From: Bacteroides fragilis
GTDB lineage: Bacteria > Bacillota > Clostridia > Lachnospirales > Lachnospiraceae
DNA length: 64,000 nt
Assembly: GCA_023664485.1 (NCBI GenBank)
Contig: JAMPFK010000002.1
Span: 248,001 to 312,000, forward strand
Reading direction: 5' to 3'
Below are positions 58,147 to 64,000 of this stretch, one piece after another. Position 1 is the first letter of the stretch; each line of letters starts with the position of its first letter. The position numbers and the translations under genes were made by a program. The notes under the pieces are model-generated. The model had not been told where the DNA came from and ran no database searches. It saw only the letters and a program-made list of their open reading frames with translations.

Positions 58147-59862
58147 TCACTCTTTCCATTCGCCGGTGTTCAGAAAATCCTCCGCCATCGCTTCCGCATC
58201 CTCTACAAGCGTCTCATCATAGCCGAGCACTTTTAACAAAGCGATCGCATTGCGGGAGACCGCAGGGCCCTTCTGTAAACGATAGGGAAAGAAAATATCT
58301 TCATCCGCGATTTCTTCTTCAAAATGATAGTTATCGTATATGCCGTTCAACAGCTTTGTCAGTTCCAGGTCATGAGTTGCGGCAAAACACAGGGCATTTT
58401 TGCCGGCTAACGCTTTTAAGATCTGTGTCGATGCCGCGATGCGCTCGACCGTATTGGTGCCTCGCAGCACTTCATCCACAAAGCATAACACTTGTTTTTT
58501 ATCTTTTTCGGCCTCCTTCACCTTTTCCAGAATCCGCCGGATGGATTTGACCTCCACCATATAATAGCTGTCCCCGCTCTCCAGATCATCCTGCAGGGAC
58601 ATGGAGGAATAGATATAGAACATGCCGCCCCTGTGCGACTTCGCCATACAGGTATGTATGGTCTGCGCCAGAACCGCGTTCAGGGCAACCGCCCGCAGAA
58701 AGGTCGATTTGCCGGAGGCGTTGGAACCGGTCAGCAGAATGCCTTTTTTCACCTCGATATCATTTTTTACCGGGTCATTCAACAACGGATGATACAGCTG
58801 TTCCAGTTTCAGGGAAACGCCATGATCCTTCTCTGAAAGGAATACCGGAACACAGTAATCCCCTTTCAGGCTGGCGCGGTACTCCCCGATAACGACCGCC
58901 GTTTCCAGTTCTCCGATGACTGTGACCATCCTGTCGATATCCGAAAGATGCTCCTGCACCATATGAAGCATCTGATTGAATTTTATCAGATCCAGATAAA
59001 AGATCATCCGCACATAATCGAAAAGGAGCTCCAACGGATTCGAGCCCGCGGATCCCATACCGCTTCTGCCTCCCGACAGGATAATGAAAGAATTCCTGCG
59101 GAAGCCTTCCATCGCCTTACAACAGGAACGAAGCTGTTCCCGCTCCGGCGCAATCTCGTCTATCGCTTCCTTCGCGATCAGCTCCGCGCTTTCCATCAGC
59201 CGGGAAATATAGTGAAAACTCGTAATATAAGGTTCGATTTCCTTCTGTTCCTTATAATAGAAAATCATATTCCGGCATAAGATCAGCAAAAGCGCGCAAA
59301 GGCCCACCGGAACGGAATAGAACATCATGCTGATCCCGATGAGCGCCAGCACGACCGCCAGATAATAGCGGATGCTGTTACGGTTTCCGAGCGTATCCAG
59401 ATAATCCAGATATTCATACAGGGAATATTTCCGCATTCTGCCGAGCCTCGCGAACTGCTGCTGCAGGGCGATCCGCTCTTTCTCATGCTCCATAAAATAC
59501 AGGATATGCTTTTCCCCGCGCTCCAGCGCTTCCCTGTCCTGAACCGGCGTCCTGAGCCTGTAATACAAATATTCGTCTCCCGCCGCGCTGTGGGAATAAT
59601 TGATCTTCCGGTAGACCTCGTTCAGATGCAGATCATGCCAGGTGATATCGTCTATCTGATGCGCTTCCTTATGTTTTCTATAATACATCGCAATATGCCG
59701 TTCCAGCTCTTCCGGCCCATATTCCCGCTCGACTGCCGCGCCATACCGCTCATGCAGCTTTGTAACGAACTTTTTCTGTTCCTGCCTGCCGTCCCAATAT
59801 CCCTTTAGCATAATGATAACGATAAGAAGGAGCATCGCGCCCGCAAAAATGAAATATTCCAT
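58147..59862 (-). CDS. membrane-anchored MutS-family ATPase
   Basis: A 571-residue protein with an amino-terminal transmembrane helix (FIFAGAMLLLIVIIMLKGYW), a helical core with two further hydrophobic segments near residues 165-205 (YYLAVVLALIGISMMFYSVP), and a MutS carboxy-terminal ATPase: Walker A LLTGSNASGKSTFLRAVALN, Walker B VLCFVDEVLRGTNTVERIAA and FAATHDLELTKLLNGIYDNY. It lacks the mismatch-binding domain I of MutS, and the membrane helices are not typical of MutS. This subclass is common in Clostridia; the substrate is unknown. It is in a minus-strand run after the amidohydrolase gene. Confidence 0.85.
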   Translation of the reverse strand: MEYFIFAGAMLLLIVIIMLKGYWDGRQEQKKFVTKLHERYGAAVEREYGPEELERHIAMYYRKHKEAHQIDDITWHDLHLNEVYRKINYSHSAAGDEYLYYRLRTPVQDREALERGEKHILYFMEHEKERIALQQQFARLGRMRKYSLYEYLDYLDTLGNRNSIRYYLAVVLALIGISMMFYSVPVGLCALLLILCRNMIFYYKEQKEIEPYITSFHYISRLMESAELIAKEAIDEIAPEREQLRSCCKAMEGFRRNSFIILSGGRSGMGSAGSNPLELLFDYVRMIFYLDLIKFNQMLHMVQEHLSDIDRMVTVIGELETAVVIGEYRASLKGDYCVPVFLSEKDHGVSLKLEQLYHPLLNDPVKNDIEVKKGILLTGSNASGKSTFLRAVALNAVLAQTIHTCMAKSHRGGMFYIYSSMSLQDDLESGDSYYMVEVKSIRRILEKVKEAEKDKKQVLCFVDEVLRGTNTVERIAASTQILKALAGKNALCFAATHDLELTKLLNGIYDNYHFEEEIADEDIFFPYRLQKGPAVSRNAIALLKVLGYDETLVEDAEAMAEDFLNTGEWKE

Positions 59863-59868
59863 GTTATT

Positions 59869-61173
59869 TTACCTTATGAGTCCCAGTTTTTCTTTTATCT
59901 CTTCCGCCTTCGCATAAATGCCGTCCACGTCGATATTTCCGGCGAATCTTCCGTTTTCATATAAGATCCTGCCGTTTATCATTGTCATTTTGACATTCTG
60001 TTTGCTTCCGCTGTAAACGAGATTCTTCGCGATATTATGAACGGGCCGCATATTGGGCTGGTGCAGATCGATTAAGATCATATCCGCCAGCTTCCCTTCG
60101 GCCAGAATATCCGTATCGGGCAGATACATCGCGTGGGAGCCGTTTACGGTCGCCATCTTCAATACCTCCCAGGCATCCACCGCAGAAGCGTCCTTTTCCC
60201 GCAGTTTGGCAAGCCCCGTCACAAGGAACATTTCCCGGAACATATCGAGGCAGTTATTGCTTGCCGGCCCGTCCGTTCCAATCGCGACCGTTATCCCCCT
60301 TTTCAGGTATTCCGCTATCGGCGCGATACCGCTCGCCAGCTTCATATTCGAGGCCGGATTGGTAACGGCATACAGCCCCTTTTCCTGAAAAAGCGCCAGA
60401 TCCTCTTCCGTCATATGCACACAATGATAACCGCCTCCGCCGTAATCGAACATGCCGAGAGAATCTAAAAAGACCGGCGGCGTCATGCCGCAGCGTTCAC
60501 GGCACTCCTCCACCTCGGATGCCGTCTCGGAAAGATGCGCGTAAACCGGCGCCTTATATCGATGGGATAATCCGGCGATCTTCTCAAGCAATTCCCTGGA
60601 ACAGGTATACTCCGCATGAAAGCCGAGCAGATAACTGGATAACGGATGCTTTTTATTCAGCTTCCGGAACAGCTCTTCCACCAGCTCCGGGGACTGGCTG
60701 AAATTGTTCACCGCGCCGACCTGAACGCAGCGCATCCCCATTTCCACACAGGCGTCCGCAATCGTCTCCGGCGTCAGATACATATCGAAAATTGCCGTAA
60801 TGCCGCTGGTCAGATATTCCAGGACGGCCAGCTTCGTCAGATGGTATATCATTTCTCCATTCAGCTTCGCTTCTACCGGGAAGATCTGTTCGTTCAGCCA
60901 GGGCTGCAGCGGCATATCGTCCGCATAAGAACGCAGAAGCGTCATGCCGGAATGGGTATGAGCGTCCTTAAATCCCGGCATCAGCAGATTTTTCTCACAG
61001 TCGATTTCCCTGTCCCAGATAATACTCTGAAGCTCCAGCTTCCGATAAACAGACTCCGTATCCGTGCCGCTGCCCACATAAAGGATCCTCCCGTCCCGGA
61101 CCCACACTTCCCCTTCCGTTATCTCACGGCTCTCCATCGTCAGTATCCGGGCGTTATAAAATCTGATATTCAT
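59869..61173 (-). CDS. amidohydrolase, MTA/SAH deaminase-like
   Basis: A 434-residue metal-dependent hydrolase. Metal ligands lie in GFKDAHTHSGMTLLRSYADD, GFHAEYTCSRELLEKIAGLS, YAHLSETASEVEECRERCG, YHCVHMTEEDLALFQEKG and AIGTDGPASNNCLDMFREMF. The pattern fits the MtaD/SsnA group that deaminates 5-methylthioadenosine, S-adenosylhomocysteine or related purines. It precedes cdd and punA, so a role in nucleoside salvage fits. Confidence 0.88.
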   Translation of the reverse strand: MNIRFYNARILTMESREITEGEVWVRDGRILYVGSGTDTESVYRKLELQSIIWDREIDCEKNLLMPGFKDAHTHSGMTLLRSYADDMPLQPWLNEQIFPVEAKLNGEMIYHLTKLAVLEYLTSGITAIFDMYLTPETIADACVEMGMRCVQVGAVNNFSQSPELVEELFRKLNKKHPLSSYLLGFHAEYTCSRELLEKIAGLSHRYKAPVYAHLSETASEVEECRERCGMTPPVFLDSLGMFDYGGGGYHCVHMTEEDLALFQEKGLYAVTNPASNMKLASGIAPIAEYLKRGITVAIGTDGPASNNCLDMFREMFLVTGLAKLREKDASAVDAWEVLKMATVNGSHAMYLPDTDILAEGKLADMILIDLHQPNMRPVHNIAKNLVYSGSKQNVKMTMINGRILYENGRFAGNIDVDGIYAKAEEIKEKLGLIR

Positions 61174-61177
61174 AACA

Positions 61178-61600
61178 TTAACCCTGCCTTTCTCTCAAAT
61201 CCGCGGGCCCAAATCCATCCGGCAATAACTCCTGTAATTTTTTCACCTGATATTCGCTCCGTGACTTCGCCATGATAACATCGAAAGTTTCCGGCTCGCA
61301 GAACTCCATCATGACCTGCCTGCAGACGCCGCAGGGACAGACATACCGCGTGACGGGCTCCCCTGCCGGGCCGCCTGCAATGGCGATCGCGCGAAACGAC
61401 CTTTTCCCTTCGCTGACCGCCTTGAAAAAAGCCGTCCGTTCCGCACAATTCGTCGGCGTATAGGCAGCGTTCTCGATATTACAGCCCGTATAGACAGCCC
61501 CCTCCGCCGTCAAAAGCGCGGCTCCCACCCCATAATGGGAATAGGGGGAATAGGAAAGCTCCCTTGCGCGCATCGCCCGCTCGATCAGATCCTCTGTCAT
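61178..61600 (-). CDS. cdd: cytidine deaminase
   Basis: A 140-residue tetrameric enzyme that deaminates cytidine and deoxycytidine to uridine forms. The catalytic zinc motif is TNCAERTAFFKAVSEG, with PCGVCRQVMMEF supplying the other two zinc cysteines; YSHYGVGAALLTAEG is also typical. It overlaps the punA gene by four bases and ends five bases before the amidohydrolase gene. Confidence 0.95.
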   Translation of the reverse strand: MTEDLIERAMRARELSYSPYSHYGVGAALLTAEGAVYTGCNIENAAYTPTNCAERTAFFKAVSEGKRSFRAIAIAGGPAGEPVTRYVCPCGVCRQVMMEFCEPETFDVIMAKSRSEYQVKKLQELLPDGFGPADLRERQG

Positions 61601-62451
61601 AGCCTCTGCTCCTCCTGTTTTAAGAGCGCTCCGAACTTCTTCACGGATTCCGTCAGAAGCTTCTCAAATTTAGGCGCTACCGCATTCGCCGCTTCCTGCA
61701 CCTCTTCATGGGTCAGCGGCGCGCTGTTCATGCCCGCCGCGAGATTGCTGACGCAGGATACGCCGCAGATCTTCATGCCCATATGATTCGCGGCGATCGC
61801 CTCTACGACCGTGCTCATGCCGACCGCGTCCGCGCCGAGGGTCTGCAGCATTTTAATCTCCGCCGGCGATTCAAAGGAAGGCCCGGTGAGCTGCGCATAT
61901 ACGCCCCCGAACAGCTCGATATCGTTTTCTTTCGCCGTATCTTTGATGATTTCCTGCAGATCTTCATCATAAACATGCGTCATATCCGGGAATCTCGTGC
62001 CCAGTTCGTCCACATTGGGACCGATTAACGGATTGGGCGCAAAACAGGAAATATGGTCTTTGATCAGCATCAGGCTGCCCGCGTGAAAAGCCGGATTGAT
62101 GCCGCCGGACGCGTTGGTCAGGAATAAGACCTTCGCGCCCATCATTTTCATCAGCCGCGCCGGAAGCACGACATCCGTAATCGGATAGCCTTCATAATAA
62201 TGCACCCTGCCCTGCATCAGGACGACGGCCGCCTCGCCGATATAACCGAAAATAAATTTCCCCGCATGGCCGGGCACCGTGGAAACAGGAAAACCTTCGA
62301 TCTCCGAATAAGGCAGTTCTGCTTTCACATCCACCGTTCCGACAAAATTGCCGAGCCCGGAACCGAGCACGATCGCCACATCCGGCTTAAAATCTATCCT
62401 GCTCTTATAGCATTCGTAACATTTCAATAACTTTTCATATACTTCACCCAT
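61597..62451 (-). CDS. punA: purine nucleoside phosphorylase
   Basis: A 284-residue trimeric PNP that splits purine nucleosides with phosphate. It has IVLGSGLGNFVGTVDVKAEL, PGHAGKFIFGYIGEAAVVLM, NASGGINPAFHAGSLMLIKD and TGPSFESPAEIKMLQTLGAD with DAVGMSTVVEAIAANHMGMK. It is the first gene of the punA-cdd-amidohydrolase salvage operon. Confidence 0.95.
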   Translation of the reverse strand: MGEVYEKLLKCYECYKSRIDFKPDVAIVLGSGLGNFVGTVDVKAELPYSEIEGFPVSTVPGHAGKFIFGYIGEAAVVLMQGRVHYYEGYPITDVVLPARLMKMMGAKVLFLTNASGGINPAFHAGSLMLIKDHISCFAPNPLIGPNVDELGTRFPDMTHVYDEDLQEIIKDTAKENDIELFGGVYAQLTGPSFESPAEIKMLQTLGADAVGMSTVVEAIAANHMGMKICGVSCVSNLAAGMNSAPLTHEEVQEAANAVAPKFEKLLTESVKKFGALLKQEEQRL

Positions 62452-62541
62452 ACGATGACCTCCTGTATTTTTAAATGTATTCGCTCGTATAAATTCAGTA
62501 TAGCATTTCCTGAAAATTTATGGAATACGGAACAGAAAAAA

Positions 62542-62564
62542 GAGATATCTTTTTTCGATATCCC
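62542..62564 (-). terminator. terminator behind spoIVA
   Basis: Minus-strand GGGATATC pairs with GATATCTC (one G-U pair) around GAAAAAA and is followed by TTTTTT. It is 31 bases past the spoIVA stop codon, in the 143-base gap to the punA gene. Confidence 0.75.
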
Positions 62565-62594
62565 TTCTTTTCCACATGCCTGTCAGACAGATGT

Positions 62595-64000
62595 TCATAT
62601 GATGATGCAGACCATTCCGCCGTTGCTGTCATTCACGATCTTCTGCATGGTTTCCTGCAGTTTTATCTGGCTCTCTTCATTGATCATGGCGATTTTGCCG
62701 GAAATGCCGTCATTTACGAGCTGCTCTATCGTTTTGCCGAAAATATTCGTTTCCCAGATACCATCGTCGCTCGTTCCGGTATCCGAAATATACTGGATCA
62801 GATCCTTTGCCTGCTCTTCCGTGCCGACAATAGGCGAGATTTCCGTTTCGATGCTCGCTTTTATCATATGGATGCTGGGGCTCTCCGCCTTGATCTTCAC
62901 TCCGAACTTATTGCCCTGTTTGATGACCTCCGGCTTCTCTAAAACGATTTCCTCCTTATCCGGCATGACGACGCCATAACCCTTATAGCGCACGGATTCC
63001 ATCGCATGCAGCACTTTCGTGTATTCCTTTTTCATCCTCGCCATTTCCCTGAGAGCAGATAACATCTGATATTCGCTCGTGATGGATTCTCCGACGAGGT
63101 CGCTTATCATCTCGTAATAATAAGTATCGTCCAAATCCAGTATGATCTTGACGCTGCCCTCCGACATATCGATGCCGTCCAGCTTGCATTTTTTAATGTA
63201 CTCGCTTTCCAGCCCGAAATCAGCCTTCGTAATATCCCTGACATTGCTCAGACCGCCCATCAGCTTTTTGATCTGGCAGATGATATCCTGTTTCATTTTA
63301 TGGTCATATGAAAGCATCTCGACCCATTTTGGCATATAAAATTCTATCATGGTCAGCGGGAACTCATATAAAATGTTCTCCATGATGCGGTTGATATCCT
63401 CCTGCTTTAACTGCTCGCAGTTGACAGGCATTACCGTTACATTGTATTTTTCATGTATCTCATCCGCAATCTGCCTCGTTTCCTCCGCGTAGGGCTTTGC
63501 CGAATTGAGCAGTACGAGGAACGGTTTATGGATTTCCTGAAGCTCTCTGATCGTGCGCTCCTCCGGCTCTGAAAAGCTGTTCCTTGGCAGTTCCCCGAAA
63601 CTTCCGTCGCAGGTAACGACGACACCGATCGTTGAATGGTCTTTGATGACCTTGCGGGTCCCGATTTCCGCCGCTCTGGTAAAAGGAATTTCTTCCGCCG
63701 ACCAGGGCGTCTTGACCATTCTTTCCGCATCCTCCTCCATATGCCCGGAGGCCCCGTCTACCATATAGCCGACGCAGTCTATCAGCCGGACTTTGACATC
63801 GATATCCGTTCCAAGCTGAATCTGCGCCGCCTCCTTGGGAATGAATTTGGGTTCTGTCGTCGTGATCGTCTTACCGCCGGCACTCTGCGGCAGTTCATCC
63901 TTTGCCCGTTCTTTCTCATGTTCATTTTCCATATAAGGCAGTACCAGCAGATCCATAAATCTTTTGATAAAAGTAGATTTTCCGGTCCTCACAGGGCCGA
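62595..64000 (-). CDS. spoIVA: stage IV sporulation protein A, 5' end missing
   Basis: SpoIVA is the ATPase that builds the basement layer of the spore coat around the forespore. The gene runs off the right edge: the last visible bases read GPVRTGKSTFIKRFMDLLVL, the Walker A region normally found about 25 residues into the protein. The visible part includes RLIDCVGYMVDGASGHMEED (Walker B-like), HSTIGVVVTCDGSFGELPRN, FPLTMIEFYMPKWVEMLSYD and the carboxy end QKIVNDSNGGMVCIII, which targets the outer forespore membrane. The start lies outside the window. Confidence 0.97.
   Translation of the reverse strand, partial: GPVRTGKSTFIKRFMDLLVLPYMENEHEKERAKDELPQSAGGKTITTTEPKFIPKEAAQIQLGTDIDVKVRLIDCVGYMVDGASGHMEEDAERMVKTPWSAEEIPFTRAAEIGTRKVIKDHSTIGVVVTCDGSFGELPRNSFSEPEERTIRELQEIHKPFLVLLNSAKPYAEETRQIADEIHEKYNVTVMPVNCEQLKQEDINRIMENILYEFPLTMIEFYMPKWVEMLSYDHKMKQDIICQIKKLMGGLSNVRDITKADFGLESEYIKKCKLDGIDMSEGSVKIILDLDDTYYYEMISDLVGESITSEYQMLSALREMARMKKEYTKVLHAMESVRYKGYGVVMPDKEEIVLEKPEVIKQGNKFGVKIKAESPSIHMIKASIETEISPIVGTEEQAKDLIQYISDTGTSDDGIWETNIFGKTIEQLVNDGISGKIAMINEESQIKLQETMQKIVNDSNGGMVCIII

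Overview
The window is low-to-mid GC Firmicutes chromosome, most like an endospore-forming anaerobe of the Lachnospiraceae (Clostridia). The gene content supports this: a cotJ spore-coat operon, spoIVA, a GerA-type germinant receptor subunit, anaerobic class III ribonucleotide reductase, a monomeric [FeFe] hydrogenase, and several small proteins that I associate with this family. Almost all genes lie on the minus strand. The exceptions are a histidine phosphatase, a DUF1292 gene and the cotJ operon. I saw no rRNA, tRNA or CRISPR array.

Layout. 1-2770: a PTS operon (EIIA, EI, HPr, start of an EIIC) behind a consensus promoter and a terminator-like leader hairpin. 2887-8000: DegV, RecG, a DAK2/FakA-like protein and Asp23. 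8027-13990: Nudix, PBP2, RodA/FtsW, U32 peptidase-family protein and ZapA. 14141-20680: RuvB, RuvA, a Gx-type transporter, a NusG-II protein, a DUF4037-type protein, a TPR protein, HflC and HflK. 20846-27700: phosphatase, TrpS, a small Cys-rich protein, DUF5662, a GH13 protein that appears to lack the catalytic nucleophile, a GH25 lysozyme and DUF1292. 27709-35754: UvrD-like helicase, GltX, hydrogenase and a Gld-type ABC exporter.

35880-45723 is the most interesting region. The cotJA-cotJB-cotJC operon is present, but cotJC (manganese-catalase-like coat protein) is split by about 8.78 kb. The first 61 codons lie at 36328-36510 and the remaining 142 codons at 45295-45720. Joining the halves at a shared GG restores one uninterrupted frame of 204 codons with all five expected Mn ligands. 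The intervening DNA carries two large serine recombinases, an ABC transporter behind a leader-peptide attenuator, an AbiEi/AbiEii toxin-antitoxin pair and gene remnants. It looks like a skin-type element: a sporulation gene interrupted by DNA that a serine recombinase could remove precisely. sigK/skin and spsM/SPbeta in Bacillus are the known precedents. The event itself is inferred, not observed.

45862-64000: AraC/GyrI regulator, an unrecognised 253-residue protein, an AgrC-like kinase with a LytTR regulator, a highly structured intergenic RNA candidate, a GerA subunit, dUTPase, NrdG and NrdD (with paired NrdR-like boxes), WYL regulator, HAD nucleotidase, RNase H, a membrane-anchored MutS relative, a nucleoside salvage operon (amidohydrolase, Cdd, PNP) and SpoIVA, which runs off the right edge. 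Many adjacent genes overlap by a few bases and were probably co-transcribed.
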